Shown here in pieces: positions 8,481 through 16,317 of a stretch of 40,812 nt of DNA (its first letter is position 1; each line of letters opens with the position of its first letter). This stretch comes from Clostridia bacterium (GTDB lineage Bacteria; Bacillota; Clostridia; Oscillospirales; CAG-272), in assembly GCA_017463865.1 (NCBI GenBank), contig JAFTOI010000009.1:1-40812 (forward strand). The letters are read 5' to 3'. Both the position numbers and the translations under genes were made by a program. A model generated the notes under the pieces. It had not been told where the DNA came from, made no database searches, and was given only the letters and a program-made list of their open reading frames with translations.

Positions 8481-9692
8481 TCACCCCAGCACATCCGGCA
8501 TGCTGGTAAGCATATTCTCGATAAATATCCCATACCCCGTGTCGGGCTGGTTGATGAGCACGTGGGTAACTGCTCCCACAATTCGGCCATTCTGCAAAAT
8601 CGGTGACCCCGACATGCCCTGCACGATGCCGCCTGTCTTCTCGAGCAGTGCCGGGTCGGTTACCTTGACGACGAAGCATTTCGAGCCGGTCGCGCCCTTA
8701 TTGATCGACGAAAGCTCGACTGCGTATCTGCACGGCCCGTTTTCGTCCAGGGTGCACCAGATATAGGCCTCGCCCGCGCGGATCTCGTCCTTAAGCGCGA
8801 TGGGCAGCGGCTCCTCGGGGGCGGCGGGCAGGGAAGAGAAGACACCGAACACGCCGCAGGTGGTGTTGCGGATCAACGCGCCGCGCTTGGCCGCGAGGAA
8901 GCTGCCCCGCAGCTCACCCGGCGCGCCAGGCGCACCCGGGACGACGCCGTTGATGGTCACATCGACTACCGTTCCCCGCTGCATGGGCATCAGTTCGCCG
9001 GTGTCGACGTCGCAGATGCCGTGGCCGAGGCCGCCGAAGGCGCCGGTGGTTGGGTCAATGAAGGTCACCGTGCCGATACCCGCGCCGCTGTCGCGGACCC
9101 ACATGCCGGTCTTGTACTTGCCCTCCGACACCGAGCGCACCGGCGTGACGGTGGTGGAGAATACCTCGCTGCCCCGTGTGTAGGTGACGGCAATGGGCGC
9201 GCCGCCGCCGGCTTCGATCATGGCGGTCAGGCCATCAACACTTTGCAGGGGGTGGCCGTTGAGGTGGGTGATGACGTCCTTGACCCGCAGTCCGGCCTGA
9301 TAAGCGGGATTGACTGCGCCGCTCTCACTGTCCACATCGCCGAAGCCGACCACCAGCACCCCCTCGGTGTAGAGCTTCACTCCAAACGGCATTCCGCCGG
9401 GATAGAGACGGATGTCGGCGCATTTGACCAGATCGACCTGCTTGAGCGGCAGTCCAAGCAGGCGCAGCTCCGCCCGGGTGGTGGTCATCCCCGCCGTCTG
9501 CCCGTCGGCGAAGGCGGCGACACTCTCAGCTTCGGTGCAGCTGAGGCCGAAGAAGACCGGTGCGGCCTCCCCCTCGCGATAGCTGACCCGATCGGGCAGA
9601 ATGAAGTCGTACACCCCCAGCAGAGCGACCAGACAGAAGGTCAGCGTCAGACACACGCCGACTGTATATTGAATGAATCTGTTCTGTTTCAT
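8481..9692 (-). CDS. spoIVB: SpoIVB peptidase (stage IV sporulation protein B)
   Basis: Signalling serine protease made in the forespore; in Bacillus it crosses to the intermembrane space and cleaves SpoIVFA, releasing pro-sigma-K processing in the mother cell. 403 residues: an N-terminal membrane anchor (about 9-30), a PDZ domain (about 100-190) with the AYQAGLRVKDVI segment, and an S55 peptidase domain from about 200. The catalytic His is in GLGHGI (His224) and the Ser in GMSGSP (Ser361). The ATG is supported by GAAAGGA 8 nt upstream on the minus strand. It is a strong marker of endospore formation. Regulation by a forespore sigma factor is probable; a candidate site is listed separately. 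Confidence 0.95.
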   Translation of the reverse strand: MKQNRFIQYTVGVCLTLTFCLVALLGVYDFILPDRVSYREGEAAPVFFGLSCTEAESVAAFADGQTAGMTTTRAELRLLGLPLKQVDLVKCADIRLYPGGMPFGVKLYTEGVLVVGFGDVDSESGAVNPAYQAGLRVKDVITHLNGHPLQSVDGLTAMIEAGGGAPIAVTYTRGSEVFSTTVTPVRSVSEGKYKTGMWVRDSGAGIGTVTFIDPTTGAFGGLGHGICDVDTGELMPMQRGTVVDVTINGVVPGAPGAPGELRGSFLAAKRGALIRNTTCGVFGVFSSLPAAPEEPLPIALKDEIRAGEAYIWCTLDENGPCRYAVELSSINKGATGSKCFVVKVTDPALLEKTGGIVQGMSGSPILQNGRIVGAVTHVLINQPDTGYGIFIENMLTSMPDVLG

Positions 9693-9745
9693 TGGAAATT
9701 CCTTTCACGCGCATCTCGGTCCGGGCAGACGTGCCCGGCTGACTT

Positions 9746-9774
9746 TATCATGGCGTCGGCGCGCGATTTCATGT
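9746..9774 (-). promoter_or_regulatory. Candidate forespore (sigma-G/F type) promoter of spoIVB
   Basis: On the minus strand, ACATG (9770-9774) and CATGATA (9746-9752) are 17 bp apart. They fit the sigma-G pattern of a GHATR-like -35 and CATnnTA -10 with one mismatch. A GC hairpin (9720-9737) lies in the resulting leader. The match is short and could be chance; the support is that Bacillus spoIVB is read by forespore sigma factors. Confidence 0.35.
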
Positions 9775-9834
9775 GTAACAATTTTTTATCCCGACGCCAA
9801 ATTGCCTAAAAATTGTAAACATTATTCATATGTA

Positions 9835-9884
9835 TTGACATGGTTCGAGTTAGTGTGCTATAATTAATTTGAAAACTAATTAAT
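9835..9884 (+). promoter_or_regulatory. Sigma-A promoter and probable MarR operator
   Basis: TTGACA (9835-9840), an 18-bp spacer and TATAAT (9859-9864). Overlapping the -10 and start region is the inverted repeat ATTAATT (9863-9869)/AATTAAT (9878-9884) with an 8-bp spacer, a size and place typical for an autoregulating MarR protein. Confidence 0.85.
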
Positions 9885-9896
9885 CTGGAGGCTATT

Positions 9897-10382
9897 ATGG
9901 AACAAAAAAAATGCCACTGCTGCAGCAATCCCCCACCCCCGATGCTGATTAATGAGATCTCGCGCCTTTTCCAGGAATGGATGCACCGCACGCGTGTCGA
10001 GCCGCTGCAGGGGCAGCATAGCTGCCGCATGCTGCTGCGCAGTCTTGGGCATATGGAAGGATGCACGCAGCTTGATCTGGTCAAGGAGACGCACCTCAAG
10101 CCTCCCACGGTCAGCGTCACGCTGAAAAAGCTGGAGGAAAACGGTTTTGTTGAGCGTAAGACCGATGAGCACGACCTGCGCGCCATCCGCGTTTTCCTGA
10201 CCGACAAGGGCAGGAAGCTGAACGAGTCGACCATTGCCCGCTGCAAAATGGCGGATGATATTTTCATGAGCGATATTTCCGAGGAAGAGGTAGAGATCCT
10301 TCTTCGAGTGTTGACCAAAATGCGCAACAATATGCTGCAAAGATTAGAAAGTGAGCCTGAACCCGATCATGAAGCTGATTAA
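9897..10382 (+). CDS. MarR-family transcriptional regulator
   Basis: Winged-helix repressor, 161 residues, expected to act as a dimer and to control the exporter genes it precedes. The DNA-binding helices are at about 57-82 (CTQLDLVKET...PPTVSVTLKKLEENG) and the wing has the conserved D-x-R-A-I-R of the family (HDLRAIRVFLTDKG). The N terminus is unusual: a Cys cluster (Cys6, Cys8, Cys9) followed by four prolines, with more Cys at about 44 and 57, which could allow redox or metal sensing. The ATG has GGAGG (9887-9891). Its 3' end overlaps the next gene by 14 nt. An operator-like palindrome overlaps its own promoter. Confidence 0.9.
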   Translation: MEQKKCHCCSNPPPPMLINEISRLFQEWMHRTRVEPLQGQHSCRMLLRSLGHMEGCTQLDLVKETHLKPPTVSVTLKKLEENGFVERKTDEHDLRAIRVFLTDKGRKLNESTIARCKMADDIFMSDISEEEVEILLRVLTKMRNNMLQRLESEPEPDHEAD

Positions 10383-12099
10383 ATATCTCAAGCCCTATTG
10401 GCTGTTCGCTGTGCTGTCGCCGATTTTGATGATCGGCGAGGTCGTCGTCGACCTGATGCAGCCCAAGCTGATGAGCCGCATCGTCGACGAGGGCATCCTC
10501 GGCGGCGACATTTCGCTGATTATCGAAACCGGCCTGCTGATGCTCGGGCTGGTCATCCTCGGCGGCGCGTCGGGCTTCCTCTGCGCCGTCACCGCCACCT
10601 ATGCGTCGCAGAGCTTCGGTCACGATCTGCGCGTCGATACATACAGCCGTGTCATGGGCCTCTCGCTGGAGCAGACTGACGATTTCACCACCGGCTCGCT
10701 GGTCACCCGCCTGACCAACGACGTCAGCATGGTGCAGGATCTCGTCTCGATGGTGCTGCGCATGTTCGTCCGCGCGCCCATCTTCTTTATCGGCGGCATC
10801 ATCATGGCCGTTTCGCTGAACACCAGCTTCGCGCTGGCACTGGTCATCGCGCTGCCCATCCAGCTGATCGCCGTGCTGATCCTGCTCAAGAAGGCCGGCC
10901 CAATGTACGGCAAGGTGCAGACTAAGCTCGACCGCGTCAACTCGGTCGTGCAGGAGAATGTCAGCGGCACCCGCGTCGTCAAGGCCTATGTGCGTGAGGA
11001 ATACGAAAACGCCCGCTTCGGCCAGGCCAACAGTGAGCTGCGCGACAACAACTACCGCGTACTCAAGCTGATGAGTATCCTCAACCCGATCCTGATGCTC
11101 ATTATGAACCTCACGGTTATCGCCATCATCCTCATCGGCGGCTATCAGGCCGAAGCGCAGGCCATCCAGCCCGGCGATATCATGGCGGCTGTGACCTATG
11201 TTACCCAGATCCTGCACTCGGTGATGATGATCAGCAATATGTTCCAGTCGCTCTCTCGCGCGTCGGCCTCGAGCAAGCGCATCGTCGAAGTCCTCGAGTG
11301 CGCGCCGGTCATCGAGAGCGGCCGCGGCGGTGAGGGCGACAGCAAGAGCGAGACCTGCATCGAGTTTAAGCATGTCTCCTTCCGCTACCCCGGCACCACC
11401 GGCCTGCCGGTGCTGTCCGACATCAACCTCAAGGTCGGCCGCGGTGAGACGGTTGCCGTCATCGGCGCCACCGGCTGCGGCAAGACTTCGCTGGTCAACC
11501 TTATCCCGCGCTTCTACGACGCCACCGAGGGTACTGTCCTCATCGACGGCCAGCCGGTCGAGGACTGGGATCTGACCGCACTCCGCCGGAAGATCGGCTT
11601 CGTCATGCAGAAAAGCGAGCTCTTCTCGGACACCATCGCCAACAATATCCGCTGGGGCAAGCCCGAGGCATCCATGGACGAGGTCAGAGCCGCCGCCGCG
11701 ACGGCGCAGGCCGCCTCCTTCATCGAGGGCTTCAGCGACGGCTACGAGACCTTCATCGCCGAGAAGGGCGCATCCCTCTCCGGCGGCCAGAAGCAGCGCA
11801 TGTCTATCGCCCGCGCCCTTGTCCGCCGCCCCGAGATCCTTATCCTCGACGACGCCACCTCTGCCCTCGACCTTGCCACCGAGGCCAAGCTGCAGGCGGC
11901 CCTGCGCGAGGAGCTGAAGGACACCACCGTTGTCATGATCGCCCAGCGCATTGCCAGCGTCCGCAGCGCCGACCGCATCGCTGTCATCGAAAAGGATGGC
12001 CGCATCCTCCACTGCGCCCCGCACGACGAGCTGATGAAGATCAGCCCGACCTATCAGGATATCTATCAGTCCCAGATGAAGGGAGGGGAAGACAAATGA
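10369..12099 (+). CDS. ABC exporter half-transporter, first of a heterodimer (MdlA/YheI type)
   Basis: Fused membrane-ATPase half of a multidrug-type ABC exporter, 576 residues. The transmembrane domain covers about 10-310; the nucleotide-binding domain has Walker A GATGCGKTS (near 365), signature LSGGQKQR and Walker B ILILDDATSALD. The second Asp of DDAT replaces the usual catalytic Glu, the common sign of the degenerate site of a heterodimer; the partner gene has a full DEAT. I chose ATG 10369 because MKLIKYLKPYW is the usual beginning of the family; a GTG at 10351 would add six residues. It overlaps the MarR gene by 14 nt and the next gene by 4 nt, so it is translationally coupled. The substrate is unknown. 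Confidence 0.92.
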   Translation: MKLIKYLKPYWLFAVLSPILMIGEVVVDLMQPKLMSRIVDEGILGGDISLIIETGLLMLGLVILGGASGFLCAVTATYASQSFGHDLRVDTYSRVMGLSLEQTDDFTTGSLVTRLTNDVSMVQDLVSMVLRMFVRAPIFFIGGIIMAVSLNTSFALALVIALPIQLIAVLILLKKAGPMYGKVQTKLDRVNSVVQENVSGTRVVKAYVREEYENARFGQANSELRDNNYRVLKLMSILNPILMLIMNLTVIAIILIGGYQAEAQAIQPGDIMAAVTYVTQILHSVMMISNMFQSLSRASASSKRIVEVLECAPVIESGRGGEGDSKSETCIEFKHVSFRYPGTTGLPVLSDINLKVGRGETVAVIGATGCGKTSLVNLIPRFYDATEGTVLIDGQPVEDWDLTALRRKIGFVMQKSELFSDTIANNIRWGKPEASMDEVRAAAATAQAASFIEGFSDGYETFIAEKGASLSGGQKQRMSIARALVRRPEILILDDATSALDLATEAKLQAALREELKDTTVVMIAQRIASVRSADRIAVIEKDGRILHCAPHDELMKISPTYQDIYQSQMKGGEDK

Positions 12100-13973
12100 A
12101 CCAGAAACCGCAAACCCGTCCCGTCATCGGCCCCGGCGGCCCCGGACGCGGCCCCGGCGGAGGCGGCCCCATGGGCGCCCGCATGAACGTCCAGAAGCCG
12201 AAGAACCTCTGGAAGACCATCCGCCGGCTGATTGGCTACCTCGGACACAGCCGCACCACCCTGTTTGCCCTCCTCTGCGTCATGCTGATGGTCACCGGCC
12301 TCGAGCTGGCCGGCCCCGCCCTGCAGGGCGCGGCCATCGACACCATCGCCTACGACGCAGCCGCGGGGAAGATTGTCGTCGATTTCCCGAAGCTCCTCTT
12401 CCTGCTCGGCTGCATGGCGGCCATCTTCGCCTGCTCGTCGCTGCTCACCTACTTCCAGGGCCTGCTCGCCGCACGCCTGTCACAGAACACCGTCCACACC
12501 CTGCGCACCGACCTCTTCGCCAAGATCACCCGCCTGCCCATCAGCTACACTGACACCCATAAGCACGGCGATCTCATGAGCCGCATGACCAACGACGTCG
12601 AGAACGTCTCGAACACCGTCGCCCAGTCGATCGCGTCGCTCTTCTCGAGCGTGCTGACCATCATCGGCGCATTCATCATGATGCTGCGCTACAGCTGGGT
12701 CATGACGCTCATCGCCTTCGTCACCATCCCGCTGACCATCCTTGTGTCGTCCTCGCTCTCGAAGTTCATGCGCAAGTATTTCGTCGAGCAGCAGAAGCTG
12801 CTGGGTGCGCTGAACGGCCAGGTCGAGGAAATGGTCACCGGCTACAAGACGGTCATGGCCTACGGCCGAGAGGGCGAGTCGGTCGAGCGCTTCAAGGAGA
12901 CCAGCCGCCGGCTGCGTCATGTCAGCATCCGCGCCCGCATCTGGGGCGGTGTCATGGGCCCTTGTATGAATATCATCGGCAACCTCAACTACCTGCTGAT
13001 CGCCACCTTCGGCGGTATCTTCATCTGCAACCCCGTCCCGTGGGTCAATATCACCATCGGCAACATCCAGTCGATCCTGCAGTATTCGAAGAAATTCTCC
13101 CGCCCCATCAACGAGATCGCCAACCAATACGCCCAAATCCTCACCGCCATCGCCGGCGCTGAGCGTATCTTCGAGATCATCGACACCCCCGACGAGATTG
13201 ACGAGGGCAGGGAGCCGCTCGATATTCCCGCCATCCGCGGCGACATCGACTTCAACCACGTCAAGTTCTCCTACGTCGAGGGCGAGCCCGTCCTCACCGA
13301 CTTCGACCTCCGCGTCAAGGCCGGCCAGAAAATTGCCATCGTCGGCGCGACCGGCTCGGGCAAAACAACGGTCGTCAACCTGCTCACCCGTTTCTACGAG
13401 ATCGACGGCGGCGAGATCCTGCTTGACGGCGTCGATATCCGCGATATCCCCAAGGCCGAGCTGCGCCGCTCGATCGGCATCGTGCTGCAGGATACTGTCC
13501 TCTTCTCGGATACCATCCGCGCCAACATCAAGTACGGCCGCCTCGACGCCACCGACGACGAGATGAAGGCCGCTGCCGACATGGCCAACGCGGACATCTT
13601 CATTGAGCGCATCCCCACCGGCTACGACACGCTGCTTGCCGAGTCCGGCTCCAACCTCAGCCAGGGCCAGCGCCAGCTGCTGGCCATCGCCCGCGCTGTT
13701 CTCGCCGATCCGAAGATCCTCATCCTCGACGAGGCGACCTCCTCGGTCGATACCCGCACTGAGATGCAGATCCAGCAGGCCATGGTCGCGCTGATGCAGA
13801 ACCGCACCAGCCTCATCATCGCCCACCGCCTTTCCACCATCCGCGACGCAGACAAGATTATCGTCCTCAAGGGAGGCGTCATCTGCGAGGCGGGCAATCA
13901 TGACGAGCTGCTGGCCCGGGGCGGCGAGTACGCCAAGCTCTACCAGAACCAGTTCGCCGGTTTCGCTACCTGA
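12096..13973 (+). CDS. ABC exporter half-transporter, second of a heterodimer (MdlB/YheH type)
   Basis: Second half of the exporter, 625 residues. It begins with a Gly/Pro-rich soluble tail (about 10-28) seen in many clostridial members, then a six-helix membrane domain (about 45-340). The ATPase has Walker A GATGSGKTT, a signature variant LSQGQRQ and Walker B ILILDEATSSVD with the catalytic Glu, so this subunit should supply the active Walker B residue. The ATG overlaps the upstream stop (ATGA), fixing the start. Export of drugs, lipids or peptides is typical for this MarR-linked pair, but the substrate cannot be named. Its stop codon overlaps the next start (TGATG). Confidence 0.92.
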   Translation: MNQKPQTRPVIGPGGPGRGPGGGGPMGARMNVQKPKNLWKTIRRLIGYLGHSRTTLFALLCVMLMVTGLELAGPALQGAAIDTIAYDAAAGKIVVDFPKLLFLLGCMAAIFACSSLLTYFQGLLAARLSQNTVHTLRTDLFAKITRLPISYTDTHKHGDLMSRMTNDVENVSNTVAQSIASLFSSVLTIIGAFIMMLRYSWVMTLIAFVTIPLTILVSSSLSKFMRKYFVEQQKLLGALNGQVEEMVTGYKTVMAYGREGESVERFKETSRRLRHVSIRARIWGGVMGPCMNIIGNLNYLLIATFGGIFICNPVPWVNITIGNIQSILQYSKKFSRPINEIANQYAQILTAIAGAERIFEIIDTPDEIDEGREPLDIPAIRGDIDFNHVKFSYVEGEPVLTDFDLRVKAGQKIAIVGATGSGKTTVVNLLTRFYEIDGGEILLDGVDIRDIPKAELRRSIGIVLQDTVLFSDTIRANIKYGRLDATDDEMKAAADMANADIFIERIPTGYDTLLAESGSNLSQGQRQLLAIARAVLADPKILILDEATSSVDTRTEMQIQQAMVALMQNRTSLIIAHRLSTIRDADKIIVLKGGVICEAGNHDELLARGGEYAKLYQNQFAGFAT

Positions 13974-14722
13974 TGATCGACACCACATATTTTTCCCGTC
14001 TTTGCTACGAGGCGGCGGCCAATCGCATCAGTCGGGACGGCGGCATCAACACCATGGCCGAAAAGCGCCTGCATCAGGTGCTCAAGCGCTATTACGAGCC
14101 TGACGAGACCCGTCACGAGCAGAAGGTGGGCCGCCACATTGCCGACATCCTGCGCGGCGAGGAGATCGTCGAGATCCAAACGGCGGGCTTCCACCCGCTG
14201 AAAGCCAAGATCGCATCCTACCTCGCCGACACCGACTATCGTGTCACCATCGTCCACCCCATCCTCGAGCGGAAGTGGGTGACCTGGGTCGATCCCGCGA
14301 CCGGCAACATGTCGAAGCGGAACCGCTCCCCCAAAAAGGGGAGCCTCCTCGGCGAGCTGGATGAGCTGATCTACCTCGCCGACCACCTGCCCAGCGACCG
14401 CCTGCGCTTCGTCTTCCCTCACCTTGAGGTGTCTGACTTCCGCCTCCTCGACGGCTGGAGCCGGGATCGCAAGCGGGGCTCGACCCGCTATGAGCGCATC
14501 CCCCTCGCCCTGCTGGGCGAGGATGTCCTCGAGACGCCCGTCGACTTCGCCGCGCTGATCCCTGCCGAGCTCCCCGATCTCTTCACCGCCCGCGACTTTG
14601 CCCGCGCAGCTCACATCGCGTCGCGGCCAAGCTATGCCGTCATCAAGGTGATGTGCGCCGTCGGCGCGCTCACGCCGGACGAAAAGGTCGGCCGCAGCCA
14701 GACCTGGCGGCGGATCGGATGA
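13973..14722 (+). CDS. Conserved clostridial protein of unknown function (DUF8091-like), possible nuclease fold
   Basis: A 249-residue soluble protein. It resembles an uncharacterised family I know from many Clostridia that shares the segments KRLHQVLKRYYEPD, ADILRGEEIVEIQT, KKGSLL and WSRDRKRGSTRYERIP. The pattern His47/Glu49 ... Asp58 ... Glu67-x-Gln69 with strand-like surroundings looks like a PD-(D/E)XK nuclease core with Gln in the Lys place; this is my inference. The last 55 residues (LFTARDFARAAHI...) look like a winged helix. It overlaps the upstream ABC gene by one base and so belongs to the MarR operon, although the family often stands alone elsewhere. A 16-bp terminator starts on its stop codon. 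Confidence 0.7.
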   Translation: MIDTTYFSRLCYEAAANRISRDGGINTMAEKRLHQVLKRYYEPDETRHEQKVGRHIADILRGEEIVEIQTAGFHPLKAKIASYLADTDYRVTIVHPILERKWVTWVDPATGNMSKRNRSPKKGSLLGELDELIYLADHLPSDRLRFVFPHLEVSDFRLLDGWSRDRKRGSTRYERIPLALLGEDVLETPVDFAALIPAELPDLFTARDFARAAHIASRPSYAVIKVMCAVGALTPDEKVGRSQTWRRIG

Positions 14723-14756
14723 AGAAAAGCATTGCCAAAAGGCAATGCTTTTCTTC
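14721..14756. terminator. Terminator of the MarR/ABC operon
   Basis: A perfect 16-bp stem (14721-14736 with 14741-14756) around an AAAA loop. The arms end in GCTTTTCTTC, so the T-run is inside the 3' arm. The hairpin begins on the stop codon (14720-14722). Confidence 0.88.
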
Positions 14757-14805
14757 GTCAAAACGCCCAAAAACAGGCGAATATGTCCAAATTGTAAAAA
14801 CCCCC

Positions 14806-14834
14806 TTGCAAACTGCCCGGCTTTCTGGTATACT
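14806..14834 (+). promoter_or_regulatory. Sigma-A promoter of a short transcript
   Basis: TTGCAA (14806-14811), a 17-bp spacer and TATACT (14829-14834). No established gene starts nearby; a terminator-like hairpin follows about 220 bp later, just before the dehydratase gene. Confidence 0.75.
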
Positions 14835-14840
14835 GACAAC

Positions 14841-15056
14841 ATGCTATTGTCAAGGATATCGAGGTGGTAGACACCACAGACGCTCTACTGCGATCTGTCT
14901 TCATGACCAGCAGCTGCGGCCTCGCCATCCTGACGCATTGCCGCACCATCATCACCAACAACGCGCCAGCCGCTTCGACCCTGTCCAAGGTGACCAAGGT
15001 CTATGAAAAGCAGCTGCAGCGCCAGACAAATCGTTCGTTGAATAAATTACACGCAG
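14841..15056 (+). other. Leader, small RNA or decayed small gene between promoter and terminator
   Basis: This stretch lies between a good promoter and an intrinsic terminator. It contains a nine-codon ORF (ATG 14841, MLLSRISRW). In another frame, a GTG at 14864 has AAGGA 7 nt upstream and is followed by about 50 codons with the GC3 preference of the host (VVDTTDALLRSVFMTSSC...), but this frame runs through the terminator without a stop. Local hairpins (14864-14877, 14876-14898) are possible. I recognise no RNA family. It may be a dehydratase leader with attenuation, an sRNA, or a frameshifted remnant. Confidence 0.4.
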
Positions 15057-15087
15057 ACGGGGGAAGCGTTCGCGCTGCCCCCGTTTT
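15057..15087 (+). terminator. Terminator or attenuator before the dehydratase gene
   Basis: ACGGGGG (15057-15063) pairs with CCCCCGT (15078-15084), with an inner AGCG/CGCT stem and a TTCG loop, then TTTT. It ends 21 bp before the ATG at 15109. Confidence 0.75.
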
Positions 15088-15108
15088 GGTGTCGAAAAGG
15101 GAAGTATT

Positions 15109-16176
15109 ATGGAAATTGCATTTGAACAGCTGCTCAGCCGCCGGCCTGTCGCGGCGGATGAGCAGAGTCTCGCCTTCGTCCGGGGCAGAACAGTCGCCGT
15201 CACCGGTGGCGGCGGCTCGATCGGTGCCGAGCTCTGCCGGCAGATCGCCGCGCGCCAGCCCCGCCGGCTGATCGTCATCGACATCTACGAAAACAACGCC
15301 TTCGCCATCGAGCAGGAGTTGCTTGCCGCCTATGGAGACGAGCTCGATCTGCGGGTGTATATTGCCTCGGTGCGGGACGCAGCGCGGATCGAGGCCATTT
15401 TCGCCGCCGAGCGCCCCGACCTCGTCCTGCACGCCGCCGCCCACAAGCATGTCCCGTTGATGGAGGCTTCGCCCGGTGAGGCGATCAAAAACAATGTGTT
15501 CGGCACCCTCAACACCGCCCGTGCTGCCGTCAGCGCCGGCGCGGCCCGCTTTGTCCTGATCTCGACCGACAAGGCGGTTTACCCGACCAGCATCATGGGG
15601 GCGACCAAGCGGGTCTGCGAGCGGATTATGCAGCTGTTTGCCGGCGGCGGAACCGTCTTCACGGCGGTGCGCTTCGGCAATGTCCTCGGCTCCAACGGCT
15701 CGGTCGTACAGCTTTTCGCCGAGCAGCTTCGCCGGGGCCAGCCTCTCACCGTTACCGACCCGCGCATGACGCGCTATTTCATGACGGCCGCCGAAGCCGC
15801 ACAGCTGGTGCTGTCCGCCGCCGCCATGGCCGAGGGGGGGGAGATCTTCGTCCTCGACATGGGCGAGCCGGTCAGCATCGACGCCATCGCGCGGCGCATG
15901 ATCGTCCTCGCGGGGGCTGATGTCCCCATCCGCTACACCGGCCTGCGCCCGGGCGAGCGCCTGACCGAGGTCTGCCTCACCGATGCCCCCAGCCTGCGCC
16001 CCACCGCCTGTCCGGCCATCTTCGTCAGCCGTGACGCCCCCCTCGACTGCGCCAGCTTCACCGCGCAGCTCGACGCCCTGCACGTGGCCGCCGCCAAGCC
16101 GGCGCTGACCCTGGCCGAGGCGGAGGCCGCCCTGCGTGTGCTCGTTCCCGAGTTTCGCCGGGAAGCCGCCGATTGA
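15109..16176 (+). CDS. Nucleotide-sugar 4,6-dehydratase, short CapD/PglF type
   Basis: NAD(P)-dependent dehydratase/epimerase of the polysaccharide biosynthesis family (PF02719), acting on a UDP-N-acetylhexosamine-type substrate to start synthesis of deoxy-amino sugars. 355 residues; the N-terminal membrane part of long CapD/PglF proteins is absent. The Rossmann motif is TGGGGSIG (32-39). The catalytic region STDKAVYPTSIMGATKR (152-168) has Met163 in place of the classic Tyr of YxxxK, with Lys167 kept, as in PglF-like enzymes. The C-terminal motif LRPGERLTE is also typical. The ATG follows AAAAGGGAAG. It may feed the envelope polysaccharide assembled with the O-antigen-ligase-family protein at 17577. 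It is monocistronic with its own terminator. Confidence 0.88.
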   Translation: MEIAFEQLLSRRPVAADEQSLAFVRGRTVAVTGGGGSIGAELCRQIAARQPRRLIVIDIYENNAFAIEQELLAAYGDELDLRVYIASVRDAARIEAIFAAERPDLVLHAAAHKHVPLMEASPGEAIKNNVFGTLNTARAAVSAGAARFVLISTDKAVYPTSIMGATKRVCERIMQLFAGGGTVFTAVRFGNVLGSNGSVVQLFAEQLRRGQPLTVTDPRMTRYFMTAAEAAQLVLSAAAMAEGGEIFVLDMGEPVSIDAIARRMIVLAGADVPIRYTGLRPGERLTEVCLTDAPSLRPTACPAIFVSRDAPLDCASFTAQLDALHVAAAKPALTLAEAEAALRVLVPEFRREAAD

Positions 16177-16180
16177 CCCA

Positions 16181-16210
16181 AACGCCGATGCGTCCGCATC
16201 GGCGTTTTTT
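16181..16210 (+). terminator. Terminator of the dehydratase gene
   Basis: AACGCCGATG (16181-16190) pairs with CATCGGCGTT (16197-16206), followed by TTTT, 4 bp after the stop. Confidence 0.92.
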
Positions 16211-16248
16211 GCTAGATTGTGAATTGTGGGGAAAAATCCCGACGCGGC

Positions 16249-16277
16249 TTGATATTTTTTCCATTGTATGATATAAT
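16249..16277 (+). promoter_or_regulatory. Sigma-A promoter of the rimM-trmD operon
   Basis: TTGATA (16249-16254), a 17-bp spacer and TATAAT (16272-16277), 40 bp before the rimM ATG. Confidence 0.88.
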
Positions 16278-16317
16278 AACAACATCTAACAATTTTACCG
16301 AAACCATAAGGAGCACT

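Noticed and set aside
10351-10368. GTG 10351 as the start of the first ABC exporter gene
   Set aside because: It has no clear ribosome site and adds six residues before the usual MKLIKYLKPYW beginning; it remains possible.
10264-12024. A minus-strand frame of nearly 600 codons opposite the first ABC exporter gene
   Set aside because: Same codon-bias shadow; its sequence is a low-complexity Asp/Ala/Gly/Arg mix, while the plus strand has all ABC motifs.
14861-14890. GGTAGACAC resembling a tRNA-Leu D-loop segment
   Set aside because: No acceptor, anticodon or T arm can be built around it.
14835-15087. Possible T-box, SRP RNA or other known leader RNA
   Set aside because: None of the conserved cores of these RNAs, such as the T-box TGG-containing bulge or the SRP GGAAGGAAGCA-like loop, is present.
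14864-15271. A 135-codon plus-strand frame with a GTG start and a plausible ribosome site
   Set aside because: It runs through a terminator and 163 bp into the dehydratase gene in the wrong frame; only the first 50 codons look host-like. It is kept as a possible small or decayed gene, not called as a CDS.
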